Assembly: GCF_037392515.1 (NCBI RefSeq)
Contig: NC_090280.1
Span: 29,765,118 to 29,829,117, forward strand
From: Haliotis asinina
Taxonomy: Eukaryota > Mollusca > Gastropoda > Lepetellida > Haliotidae
Reading direction: 5' to 3'
DNA length: 64,000 nt
The position numbers were made by a program, and so were the translations under genes. Below are positions 12,101-21,620 of the stretch, piece after piece (position 1 is the first letter of the stretch; the number at the start of each line of letters is the position of its first letter). The notes below the pieces were generated by a model, which saw only the letters and a program-made list of their open reading frames with translations, did no database searches and was not told the DNA's origin.

Positions 12101-15100
12101 CGAGGTTAGGACGTAAATACCTCGCTCTTACATTCCCCGTGTGTCTACTGCACAGTGAGTGTGTGAGTGAGTGAGTGAGTGAGTGAGTGAGTGAGTGAGT
12201 GAGGATTTTAAGTCACGTTGGCAGTATTTCAGTCATATCGTGACCAAATCAAGTTATAGATTTATAATAATGAAAGGGAAATTATAAAAAGAGAACTGTC
12301 AGCAAAGGACAGTAAAAAACTAGGGTATTACAGATATATAATTTTAACCAGTAATTAAATGTAAGGCATTTTATCTACACATGACAACACAATATAAAAA
12401 CAGGCTATAGACCATGGTGACTTACCTTTCGGCTATTTGCAAAGTTATGACAACATGGCCCTCAGTTAAAATAACATTTACTGTGCGGGTAAAATTGTGG
12501 TTTGTATAGATTTGCTTCAGTAGTTTGCGGAGACAAATACCGTTTTGTGCACAGAGACCTTCCTAATTATGTTAATTTTATTATTAATTTTATTTGCCCT
12601 ACAGTGTGCACAGAGTTCGAGCGTCTTCTGGAGGAGCAGGCCCCAATCGAGTCGTACATCGAGTGGCTAGACAGCATGGTGGACCGCTGTGTCATACAGG
12701 TAAGGACAAACCAAAGCACCTACCTCAACACAGACCCGCGAAGAGCCAGATAAGAATTGGTCTTCATTCTTGTCGTAAGAGGCGACCAACGGGACTGGGT
12801 TAGTAGACATATGTCATCGTATCTCATTTGTGTAGAACGACGCACTTGATGCTGATCACTGGATTGTGTGGTCCAGATCCGATTACTTACATACCTTCGC
12901 CATAGAGCTTGAATACTGTTCAGTGCGGTGTTAAAGATCAAACAGAAAAACCTCTAACAGACATCACACGCTCTCATGTGTGACTTATGACATTGCTAGT
13001 ACAAGACGTCCTCCGGTATGTTTTGAACACTGGAGTTTCGAATTCAGCATTGCTGTAATCTACATATTTTGTCAAACTCTCAGTTCCAACACATACGTTA
13101 AACCTTGTAAAACATGTATTCCAACTCACACTAGTCTGACTTGTCGTATATACCACACTCTTAGAAATACCACACATTATAATGTGATACCCTGATATTT
13201 GTCTCTGAACTGACTCTTGACTTGTTTCAGCCCAGCTTGAAGAAGTCCGGGACGATGCGACGACTGGCCCGGCAGTTTCTGCTAATGTGGTCGTGCTTTG
13301 GGACCAGGGTCATTCGGGATATGACGCTGCACAGTTCGCCTAGCTTTGGTAAGTTACTCGGGTGAGTTTACTTTTACGCCGCACGTAGCAATATTCCAGC
13401 TATATGGCGGGGGTTTGTGAATAATTGAGTCTGGACCAGACAATCCCGTGATCAACGGCATGAGCATTGATCTACGCGACTTGGATACGATGACATGTGT
13501 CAACCAAGTCAGCGAACCTGACCATCCGATCTCATTCCTTGCCTCTTACGACAAGAGTCCTGAAGACCAATTCTAACCTGGATCTCCACGGGTCTATTGG
13601 CTAAAGCGTTTGCTCGTCACGCCGTTCTGATGATTATTATTATTATGTTGCTTGATGTTCTTATAATCATTAATTTTATTATGAAAGGCTCCTTCCATCT
13701 CCTGCATCTGATGTTTGACGATTATGTGATGTACCTGGTGGAGAACCTATACTGTCAAGAGCGAGCTAACGATTTCCTGCGAGCTATCAAGGGAGAGAAC
13801 TCAGACAGTAAGCAGTATTTCATCGTACATGTTCTCATGGAATGATAAGAACAGAGCACAGAAAGACAGGTGAAAAATATATGATAATCAATAAGCCAAT
13901 CAAAGCGAAAAAAACACAAATACCGTTTCGTTTGTCTTGCTTTGAGAGAACTTCTGTGCTCAAAAGAAGTCATTTGGGTTACGTGTACCAAATTATACTG
14001 TGTAATAGAAAGCTCGTTGGTCAGTATGTTTGATTGCGATATGTATGGAAAGCCCAATGGCGTAGCCTGGTATAGCGATAAATTGATTGTGTGATCTACA
14101 TTCCAGATCCAATAGAAGATATCATTCTTCCAGATCCAAGTGTTATCAAGGAAAGCTTGTTATCACCCGCTGACACGGCGACCTTGACCCCTACGATACA
14201 AGAACGAGGTTCTGTCATCACGAATGCACGCAGTGTCATGGGCCACATGTCAGGTAAGTTCATAAGTCAATCATCCGGACATTCCATTCTAGAGTTGGCG
14301 TCCACAAAGAGTGAGTGAGTACTGTTTTGTACCACTTTCAGTAACATTCATTTGGGACACCAGAATTGTGCTTCACACATGGTACCCACGTGGGGAATCA
14401 ATCCCGTATCTTCGGCCTAAAGAGCGAACGCATTAACCTCTGGGTTCCCCACTGCCCCTCCATTTTAGAAGTGATATGCCACGTTACAACCTACCATGAC
14501 GCAACCGGAGTGATGTCCATTGACAAATCACATTGAACTTGAAGGGTAATGTCTCTTATAATTACAGCTGTTGACCAAGTGCTTTGCATAATGGTTTATA
14601 TAAACATATCTTCTGTACAGCGTACGATGACGCAAGTGGTGTGACGTCATCATCTTGCAGCGAGAGACTGACCAATCAGAACAAAGTGACGCCAGACTCG
14701 CCTCGGTCTCGACATCAAATCCCTGTCTCACAAAGGTACGTACACACGTGTCTCGATACACAAATCTGTCGAAGAGATGATTTAAGACGGTCTTATCTCC
14801 ATAAGCCGCACTCTGAAATAACTACATGATTTGCACTCAAATTGGAATCTCGGTCCACTTTACTTGAAGATACGGGTCAGTGTTGATCTTCAGAAACACT
14901 GAAGCATGTAACGGGATCGGGTGGTCAGGCTTGCTGGCTTGGTTAACACATGTCATCGGTTCCCAATCGCGTATACCAGTGCTATATAAATCAACCAAAG
15001 GCGGCCAACTATAATATGAGTTGACGTCTATGCAAGGTTTCGAATCCACGTCAAGGACGTATATACAGAAATTCATTTTGAGGGTTGGATTCGAGGAATG

Positions 15101-16927
15101 GCGGCCATGGATGTAGTAATGTGGTGTGTCCCACTCTTATGTTCTTTCCATACTGAGTATATATCATTGTCGTCCAACTCCCTCACATGATTAACGATGC
15201 TAAGTAACATTGATCGTTCCCAGCACACCTGTTAATTTTGTCGCTTTAGGTGTGTGTTGATCAACACCGCACTCAGCAATAGTCCAAATATAATTCAGAC
15301 AATCCAGTGACCAACTTCATGATCATTTGTGGGGTACGATGACATGTGTCAACCAAGTCAGCAAGCCTGACCACCCGACGGATCAGGTTGTCAAATTACT
15401 GAACAGCATCGGGTTACATTTGTGTCAACGTTCCTGTGGCCTTGAATGTAAGAAATGAAAGGACTGCAAGCAGGCCTGAGCCAAGCCCGTCTAGGCTTCT
15501 ACTTCGAAACATTAAGCCAATATTTGTTCGATCACACTCTTGAAATTCCCTAATAATCTATCCTATCAATCTTTTGTCCACTGACATCTTCAGGAAAGCA
15601 TTTCTTTTCATTCCAGCAATAACCAAGCGGTGTTCCAGTCATGTGCTTCTTACAGCGCCCCCTACAGTCAAGGTCACACAAAAAGTACACATGCGCATCC
15701 AGGAGGTCAAGTGCAATACAACTATGACGTCACTTCCGGACAGGTTTGTAATGGCTTTAACCTCACCGTAAAAACGTTTCATATGGAAAATGTACTTTAA
15801 AGTATTAACGTAATTGTTTCAAGTTTCAATACCCTTACAAATTACGTATTACATGTACAGAATATTTGCTTATTACTACAAAGGCCTGCGTTCATTTTCC
15901 TTCGTTGTTAGAATGTGAGAATTCCCAGTGTCACACGTTTGTTTTGACGTCTAGTAATGATGACCTGCGGCTGTTGAAAAATAAGAATCTTCACCCTCAG
16001 GATCAGAAGTTTGTTATGTCTTTGTCCACTACTGTTAACTACTAAATACTGCCGATAGCAGCATGAAACAATCTTTAGTCACTCACATTTAACACACAGA
16101 ACACTCGTGTACATGAGTTATCTGTCTCCGCTTGTATTCATGAAAGCTGCATGCGCCTGTTTGTTTACAGATGCCTGGTCAACTGACAGAGGAGACCGGA
16201 AGACAGGCTGCCATGTCACAGTCCGCCATGCGCAGTGGGGGTATTGCCACGGACTGGTCACTTAGCAACCACACGAGGCAACAAACGTCAATGAACGAAA
16301 ATGTTCCCCCTCTAATTAAGATGTGAGTACTTTCTTGTATTTTATTCAGTTCGGGTAAGGGTTAGCTGCTTTGTTGTTTGACGCCGCATTCTGCTATATT
16401 CCAGCAATATTCCTGCGATCTCTAGATAACTGAGTCTGGATCAGCCTTGATCAACATCATGAGCATCTAGGCAAAATGGGATACGACAAGCATGTGTCAA
16501 CCAAGTCAGCGAGACTGACCACCCGATCCCGTTAGTCAAGATGGTAGTTCCCCTGGTTCAGTCCTTCAAATACATACACAGTATTTGAAGATTTTCTTTT
16601 GTTATTTGTACACCAATATTATCATATTTATTCATTTCCAGGAACGAAACCCATGGCTATACTTCTTCGTTCCCCCCATCCATCCGACAGTCAGGCATGG
16701 AGTGCGGAGCCTACAGCTACGACAACGTTGGAAAACCTGCCCCACAGACAACTCCGGACAACAGTTCCTACGGTTACCATGGATACACCCCCGTCGGAGA
16801 TTTTTATAACTTCACGGATCCCAACTCAAAGCGAAAATTAGAAGAGGACACATTTTTTCGATCGTATAAGAGACAGACAAAGGACTTCTATTATGAGAAT
16901 ATTCCTGGAGGTTTCGCACAGATGTAA
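3038..16927 (+). CDS. RFX4: RFX4-type transcription factor, 19 coding exons (start exon missing)
   Basis: RFX proteins bind X-box DNA as dimers; vertebrate RFX4 acts in neural development and cilium formation. Exons, all GT/AG with matching phase: 3038-3157, 3926-3986, 4609-4732, 5349-5410, 6176-6253, 6661-6694, 8241-8339, 8929-9006, 9919-10082, 11254-11354, 11713-11916, 12605-12699, 13231-13348, 13688-13807, 14107-14253, 14621-14735, 15617-15743, 16171-16322, 16642-16927. The joined frame has no stop before the terminal TAA and gives about 760 residues, close to vertebrate RFX4 (about 735). Identity is read from stretches such as [48 protein letters not shown] and [10 protein letters not shown], which fit RFX4 better than RFX6 or RFX1-3. 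The start exon is not found. The initiator is unknown, but the first exon's WFEHCL parallels the RFX4 N-terminus. Introns carry many SINEs; none interrupts an exon. Confidence 0.95.
3926..6694 (+). CDS. RFX4: RFX4 exons for the RFX winged-helix DNA-binding domain
   Basis: Exons 3926-3986, 4609-4732, 5349-5410, 6176-6253 and 6661-6694. They read [12 protein letters not shown], then [33 protein letters not shown], the recognition segment [20 protein letters not shown], and [18 protein letters not shown], ending [10 protein letters not shown]. The order and spacing match the domain seen in all RFX proteins, including the basic [16 protein letters not shown] stretch that contacts DNA. The split Trp codon (TG then G across 3986/4609) is a good check on the exon joins. 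The first exon of this block could instead start at 3950, but the better pyrimidine tract and the phase both support 3926. Confidence 0.93.
4805..4956 (-). mobile_element. SINE-1 copy, antisense, in RFX4 intron
   Basis: Contains ttttagcaatatcacgac, the ggaatcgaaccc B-box complement and ccactaggttaccccactg on the A-box side. A sense copy follows 31 bp later, making an inverted pair. Confidence 0.9.
4988..5128 (+). mobile_element. SINE-1 copy, sense, in RFX4 intron
   Basis: A box tagcctagtgg at about 5000-5010, B box ggttcgattcc at about 5043-5053, shared tail gctggaatattgct, and an actcactcatg end. Confidence 0.9.
6050..6150. repeat. Imperfect triplet repeat (ACT/GCT)n
   Basis: Runs of actact, gctgctgct and cct triplets just upstream of the RFX4 exon at 6176. 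The pyrimidine-rich array merges into the splice acceptor tract (tctttctttgtag). Confidence 0.7.
6895..7135. repeat. Degenerate tandem repeat of about 60 bp, 4 copies, in RFX4 intron
   Basis: The pattern aatgc-ttgtaacacacatat-gt-tctatctactga recurs about every 60 bases with drift. No coding potential is visible. Confidence 0.65.
7136..7890. other. RFX4 intron, no further feature seen
   Basis: AT-rich intron sequence between two tandem arrays; no exon, SINE or RNA gene recognised. Confidence 0.5.
7914..8232. repeat. 35-bp tandem repeat abutting an RFX4 acceptor
   Basis: About nine copies of a unit containing gtatgtgtggtgtctacag and tcaatggttgttgtc. Each copy has a tctacag that resembles a splice acceptor. 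The array ends a few bases before the true acceptor ttatgtgtag at 8231-8240. It is open in all three plus frames because of its composition; I do not call it coding. Confidence 0.9.
8241..8339 (+). CDS. RFX4: RFX4 exon: linker after the DNA-binding domain
   Basis: Exactly 33 codons, phase 0 at both ends. It reads [19 protein letters not shown], then IKDVKIPPN and IDESK, the conserved linker that joins the DNA-binding and dimerisation parts of RFX4. The acceptor is gtgtag without much pyrimidine before it, because a G/T-rich tandem array lies immediately upstream. The donor is gtaacg. Confidence 0.92.
8929..13807 (+). CDS. RFX4: RFX4 exons for the conserved B, C and dimerisation regions
   Basis: Exons 8929-9006, 9919-10082, 11254-11354, 11713-11916, 12605-12699, 13231-13348 and 13688-13807. 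Readable landmarks: [129 protein letters not shown] and [20 protein letters not shown]. This is the extended region RFX proteins use for dimer formation and for contact with other factors. All seven exons join in phase, and split codons are restored at every junction (for example FGS across 13348/13688). Confidence 0.94.
9519..9672 (+). mobile_element. SINE-1 copy, sense, in RFX4 intron
   Basis: Starts ggggcggtagagtagcctag; A box tagcctagtgg, B box degraded (ggttcatctct). The tail half is more diverged than the head. Confidence 0.85.
10163..10404 (-). mobile_element. SINE-2 copy, antisense, in RFX4 intron
   Basis: Has ttttacgcc, cagctatatgg, ggaccagacaatc, gatgacatgcgtcaaccaag and tgggttactgaagatcaatt in the family order. 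A small insertion sits after cagctatatgg. Confidence 0.85.
10754..10797. promoter_or_regulatory. Cluster of three TTCTAGAA sites in RFX4 intron
   Basis: TTCTAGAA occurs at 10754, 10771 and 10790. Each is a TTCnnGAA pair, the half-site pairing of a heat-shock element. The second and third flank acacgtgt, making a near-perfect palindrome. Function is inferred from the motif only. Confidence 0.35.
11536..11670 (+). mobile_element. SINE-1 copy, sense, in RFX4 intron
   Basis: Starts ggggcggcggggtagtctag; the B-box region is shortened (caggtttgagcac). The tail gctggaatattgctaaag ends near the acceptor of the exon at 11713. Confidence 0.88.
12155..12430 (-). mobile_element. Dispersed repeat family 3, antisense, with (GTGA)n end
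   Basis: Begins with a gtgagtgagtgag run, then aagtcacgttggcagtattt, agaactgtcagcaaagg and aggctatagaccatggtgac. Related copies lie at 18221 and, inverted, at 44160. The first 50 bases align loosely with the SINE-1 tail. Confidence 0.65.
12737..12940 (+). mobile_element. SINE-2 copy, sense, in RFX4 intron
   Basis: Contains ttgtcgtaagaggcgacca, atgtcatcgtatctcatttg, gatcactggattgtgtggtc and the tail cagtgcggtgttaaa. It begins about 37 bp after the donor of the exon ending at 12699. Confidence 0.85.
13364..13593 (-). mobile_element. SINE-2 copy, antisense, in RFX4 intron
   Basis: Nearly full length: ttttacgccgcacgtagcaa, gagtctggaccagacaatcc, acatgtgtcaaccaagtcag and ggatctccacgggtc. It is the best copy for judging the family's outer end. 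Confidence 0.9.
14107..16927 (+). CDS. RFX4: RFX4 exons for the divergent C-terminal tail
   Basis: Exons 14107-14253, 14621-14735, 15617-15743, 16171-16322 and 16642-16927 (stop TAA 16925-16927). The sequence is low in hydrophobic residues and rich in Ser, Thr, Asn, Gln, Pro and Tyr (for example [16 protein letters not shown] and [10 protein letters not shown]), like the unstructured Tyr/Ser/Pro-rich tail of vertebrate RFX4. No domain is visible. The end reads [14 protein letters not shown]. Exon borders rest on clean GT/AG sites and phase rather than on similarity, so they are less certain than the upstream exons. One internal ORF start (16697) is simply an in-frame Met. Confidence 0.82.
14311..14460 (-). 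mobile_element. SINE-1 copy, antisense, diverged, in RFX4 intron
   Basis: Starts gtgagtgagtactg about 58 bp after the donor of the exon ending at 14253. It contains gacaccagaattgtg, ggggaatcaatcccg and ccccactgcccct. Confidence 0.8.
14847..14976 (+). mobile_element. SINE-2 fragment, sense, in RFX4 intron
   Basis: Only the 5' half remains: gggtcagtgttgatcttcag, cgggatcgggtggtcaggct, ttggttaacacatgtcatcg and cccaatcgcg. Confidence 0.75.
15255..15390 (-). mobile_element. SINE-2 fragment, antisense, in RFX4 intron
   Basis: Contains caacaccgcactcagcaata, cagacaatccagtgaccaac, gatgacatgtgtcaaccaag and tgaccacccgac, with internal gaps. Confidence 0.75.
16372..16545 (-). mobile_element. SINE-2 copy, antisense, in last RFX4 intron
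   Basis: Contains tgacgccgcattctgctata, tgagtctggatcag, catgtgtcaaccaagtcagc and tgaccacccgatcccgttag. The copy ends about 100 bp before the last exon. Confidence 0.82.
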
Positions 16928-17720
16928 CTGATGTGGCAGCATGGATGGGTGTTATTTATTTCAAAACAGTGCTATGAGTATGTATGTTGTTGCGCGAATG
17001 TTCAATGTTAAAAATGCATTGTGTTGGGAACCTGTTATGTACTTGTCCTTAAAACATTTTTCAATTTATGACATCTAATATCTTCCAACGATTATCAAGG
17101 CCAACATGGAAATAACGACTTTCAGGCACGCCTCATGTAAGTCATTTATCGTGGATCACTATTGCAGCATGAGTGAGTGAGTTTAATTTTACGCCGCTTA
17201 TAGCAATATTCCCGCAATATCGCGGCGGAGACACAAGACATGGGCTTCACACAAGCGTTTGATACAGGTGTCCACATTCGGAATTGCGCCTTCGGCGTGA
17301 TGAGAGAACGCTCTAACCACTGGGCTACCCCATTGTCCCGCGAGAGCTGTACTCGGTTGCAATGTATGGACTTTTATCTACTATTTATTTAGGTTATTTA
17401 CAGGAACCAATAGCTTAGACTTCATGTTCCGCCGATCATCTTTTGTAAGTCATTGTGCGATGATTGTAATATGTGCCAAAATCTTTTAATACAATATCAT
17501 GTATGTATTTTGTCATCTGCACGAGAGTTACTGGCTTGTTGTCTTCGAGTCTGCGAGCGGTTTCACCATAATCGTTGGGAATTGTACAGTCCTAGTCAGA
17601 AACATGTTTACCATGTTAGGCTCGTATTCGGAAGGTCCATCTAAGCGATGTGACTGTTCTAATTTATGTATGATCTTAATTTAACAAACGTGAGATAAAA
17701 TGAAACAAGTCTAATATCAC
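16928..17720 (+). other. Probable RFX4 3' UTR and flank
   Basis: No ORF of interest. No AATAAA is seen in the first 700 bases; a variant gataaaat lies at about 17694 with T/G-rich sequence after it, so that is a possible but weak poly(A) site. A SINE-1 sits inside at 17171-17340. Confidence 0.35.
17171..17340 (-). mobile_element. SINE-1 copy, antisense, near-full length with small insertion
   Basis: gtgagtgagtttaattttac at the tail, agcaatattcccgcaatatc, acatgggcttcacacaagcg, then an insert before the B-box region, and accactgggctaccccattg at the head. Confidence 0.88.
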
Positions 17721-17802
17721 TGTTATTGTCGTTTATTTGTACTTATGGACACACGGAAATGTGGAACAATGGTCTCAATACACGCATCTTTTTTTAATTG
17801 TG

Positions 17803-18110
17803 TGAGTTTAGTTTTACGCCGCTTTTAGCAATCTGTTTAGTTATCCTAGCGACTTGGAGTGCCTCAGCTTCCGTCATGAACAGGCATTCGTGAAGAGCCG
17901 CGTGCATCTCCTGGTGGTGAGTGCTGGATAAAGATAACAGTTCTTCCTCCTTGTGCTTGCTGGTGATAAGAGGTGGTTGCGCTCTTGTGTCGACGGAGGA
18001 AAGGATTCTTGTGGTTGAGGGTACAGGAACCGGGAGCAGTGCTCCTACTGCCCAACACACCACTTTGACCTTGACTTCACGCTTGGTAGAACGGGCCCAT
18101 TCCATCATGG
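17803..18110 (-). other. Unknown sequence ending in a SINE-1-type tail; open frame of 104 codons
   Basis: On the minus strand a frame is open from 18108 to 17794. Its last residues are encoded by a SINE-type tail (complement of gagtttagttttacgccgct at 17806-17825). The body (17836-18108) matches no repeat I know and no protein family: it reads AALHECLFMTEAEALQVAR near the end. It may be an unrelated SINE or LINE 3' end that shares the tail, or an exon of an unknown gene. I do not assign a function. Confidence 0.25.
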
Positions 18111-18220
18111 CTGGTCACGCCATGTCCTGTGCATGGAAACCATATACATGTACAATGAAAACGTTCTGCATTGCTTCAAAGGTAAAAATACATATATGGA
18201 AATTCTTTTGTGTATATTTG

Positions 18221-18435
18221 TTTAGTGAGCGCATGAGTCAAGTCTGATAATCACATCGGCAATATCGATGCCATATCGTGACTAAAGTTTTGAATTATAA
18301 ATTCCTATAAATTCTGAAAAGGAACTGTCAACGAAGGGGTCGAGAAATACATTGGATTTCAAAATAGGACAATTCAGTATAAAAATGGACTCTAGATCGC
18401 CAACAACTGAAGGTAGATCACCATACTATGGAACA
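18221..18435 (-). mobile_element. Dispersed repeat family 3, antisense
   Basis: Contains gccatatcgtgactaaagtt, ggaactgtcaacgaagg, caattcagtataaaaatgga and ccaacaactgaaggtagatc. It aligns with 12155-12430 and with the reverse complement of 44160-44430. Confidence 0.65.
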
Positions 18436-19255
18436 CAAGGACATGAAACTCACTTCAGTCAAATTTTAAAGGAACGAAAAGACTGCGTTTAAAAATCTGT
18501 TGAGCTGAAAATTAACTTTGAAAGATTTGGAACTTACGCACCATCTCATAATTGTCCTGTTCCAGTGGTAAATCTGGCGATGCTGACATTCAATATCTAT
18601 TTACAGGTTTGTCATTTATGTGGTATACAAGTGTTGTTAAATACCAAAAGTAATGCAAACATATATCGCTCAACTCCTGCCGACACATTGTACGTGACAG
18701 GACCAGTTCCTTGTTTGACAGGTCGGAACAGGAAGTAACAGCAGAAATAAAACACAAAGGAGTCTCTTCTGTAGAACGCTTCACCAGAAAGGAGGATTCG
18801 ACAATTGATGCATCGAATACATACTAGTTTACGCTTACCAGATCATCACTGCCACAATCCACCAATGCTGTGAATGTGAAAATTTGAGTAGGGGCGTAGG
18901 TCCCCAGTGTACGTCGATGCTGTACTGTAGTCACTGTTAGGTTTGCAAAAGCACAGGCGATAGTAATGATCATACTGACATCCAACAAACACTATGTAAA
19001 CTGTGGCGGGGTACGCATAGCCTCAGCTAGGTTTCATCCTACTTGGCAAAATGAATAAAGAATTCTGAGGCTAAATTGTGCTAAGGTTACCTTAGTGACT
19101 TACGATCACCTTTGTGCTTTGTGAAAGGAAGTCCAGGTCAGCACAAACTACGTCCGCTTCATATCAGACGGAATTGATCTGGATCAGCTCGGAAGAACCA
19201 CTTGCTGCAGCACTGGTTGGCAGTCAAACATCTACATCGTACTCTACTTCTCCGA
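18436..19255. other. Intergenic, nothing recognised
   Basis: No ORF longer than about 65 codons, no SINE copy and no tandem repeat that I can identify. Confidence 0.5.
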
Positions 19256-19675
19256 AAGACCTGGATTAGAATTAATCTTCAGTAATCCATGCTTTTCATA
19301 AGAGGTGATCGGGTGGTCAGACTCGCTGAAATAAGTATCTACCACAACTGTCTCTTAATTAATGTTAAGCTATTGTCTTCCTTACTTTCCCGCGGAGAGC
19401 CTCCAAAACAACACAAAGTAGCCCTATTTATTTACAATGTATTTTGTAAAGAAATGAATTAATTAGTTTTTCGTATATTGGTCTATGGCCTTTCACACAA
19501 TAAAGAATTAAATAGAATTGAATTGGCTGACACATTTTATCGTATCTCATTTGCGTAGAATGATGCGCATGCTGTTGATCACTGGATTGTCTAGTCCATA
19601 CATCATTATTAGCAGACCGCCGCCACATGATTTGAATGCTACTGAGCGGAGCGTTAAACAACAAGCTAACCAACC
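19256..19675 (+). mobile_element. SINE-2 copy, sense, split by an insertion of about 185 bp
   Basis: The 5' part (ctggattagaattaatcttc to ggtcagactcgctgaa) ends at about 19335. The 3' part resumes at about 19523 with ggctgacacattttatcgta and runs to gcggagcgttaaacaac. The intervening AT-rich DNA is not part of the family. Confidence 0.8.
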
Positions 19676-21500
19676 AACAGGTTTTCTGCAATGTTCCTCA
19701 TGTGTCAAAATTGATGTGCAGAAAGCCAGACTCCATCTCAACCAGTCTTGGATCAAACAAAGGTAAAATTTGTTATTGCTGTACAGGAACTGAGTTCATA
19801 GGTATCATTTTAAAGAACTGGTGCCTGGTGCAAATATCAAAACTGTTAATAACTAGACATATGGAGGGGATCGGAAACCTTCCATCAGCTACACAGAGCA
19901 GTATTTATTATCTGTTCTAAACTTGCTTACGGCTGCATCATTTGTGGTAAAGTTTGTAAAAGTAAATAGTACTGTTCAATTCAATTCATCAACAAGGCCT
20001 GACTTTTTTGTTTGTTTGTTTGTTTTGTTTGTTTGTTAACGCTCATAAGCCCTAACCGAAACAACGTTGTTACAGTATCAGAAACGTACGTTTGACTTTG
20101 ACGGAATTTCAAGGGGTGAGAATACTCTCCTGTAAGGCATCATTTACAAACTGTGTTACATCAAAGATGAATTTCTCCACTTTGGGAATGTGCAAATACC
20201 GTGCATGTGAACAGTTGTTGTAATGTTTTGTAACGAATTCGCCAGTTTATACTGATTTTTATGATTTATTGAAATCAGCACAATAATATTTTCAACGTTA
20301 GGAATTTGTTTTACAATACACAAATCAGTTCATGTGTACACAGTACCTTTAAACGGTATGGAATATTCTGCAAAATTTAGTTTAGAACTGTTGACTGAAG
20401 AAGGACTAGTAAAAATGACAAACATTATTGATAGCAACTTTGTTACGAGAGTGCGACGTTTCGGTACAGATTCTTGTACCAAAATCAAGCAGAATGTAAC
20501 ATACAGTGGTGACGAAATATAGGTAGCCACTAAAAGATGTTACACAAGTCAAACCTTTTGATAGGTAGTCTACATAATTATCTTGAACATGTTGCCAAAA
20601 TATTATCTCTGTCACTATGATAAGCAGTTAAACCAGTGGAGGATCTATCATAAACCAAACTGTAAGTGGTAACAAATCGACGTATTTGTCAACTAGAATA
20701 TTACCATTTGAGAATTCAAAAATGATTTTTAGAGGCATTTAGAAGTTGGACGAACATGCATACATGACAATTTGTATGGATAGCAACTATTTTTATTGCT
20801 TACACGGCATTTGACAGCATATTCAGATGAATGCTGTCATTACGTGGGTGGATAGATAGATTTTATCCAATTAATTACACTTCTTGCCGATTAATAAATA
20901 ACTTGACAACACGTAATTTAAACAATTAACAAGATCACTACGGTCAAATATAGCGACAGAATATAAAGAGAATCTAAGGTTTTTTCAGTGCGGCTCCCAT
21001 AGAGATTTCTGTGACGCTTCACTCAATATCGACGAATATTCGTCTACCCAAGAAAGTCTCAAACAAAGCTCGGAAATAGAACACTTAGTGTTGCTCCCGG
21101 TATTTACAGGTGGAATTTCTGTGGAGCGGAAACTTCTTCACCTCAGAAAACAGCGACTGGCATTCGTCACAAAAATCGACAACTAACTGTCAACAACTGC
21201 TAACTGACTAGAGCTACGTCACAATCCTCATGACGTAATTTGTTTACAATAAACAAGCAATATTAATATTAATTTATCACTGGTGCAGTATTTAAGTTTC
21301 CTCAGGTAAAAGGATGTGCATTAGTTCACACGACATTAGTAGTAGTTTCTGAATACCATGTAAATGGTATTACTTCTCCCAGTCTAAAAACCAAGCATAA
21401 ATACAATGAACCTGACTGTGTTTATATACACTGGAAACTCGTCCAGTGCAAGCACCACCGGAAGCAACCCGAGGCGGAATGTTACAATTGGGGTTGTATA
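19676..21500. other. AT-rich intergenic DNA
   Basis: No gene recognised. A (TTTG)n stretch lies at 20008-20036. Small ORFs at 20330-20530 are open on both strands and show no family. Sequence at 20960-21240 is less AT-rich (tcactcaatatcgacgaata and tagagctacgtcacaatcct) but I see no exon in it. Confidence 0.45.
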
Positions 21501-21501
21501 T

Positions 21502-21620
<119 letters not shown>

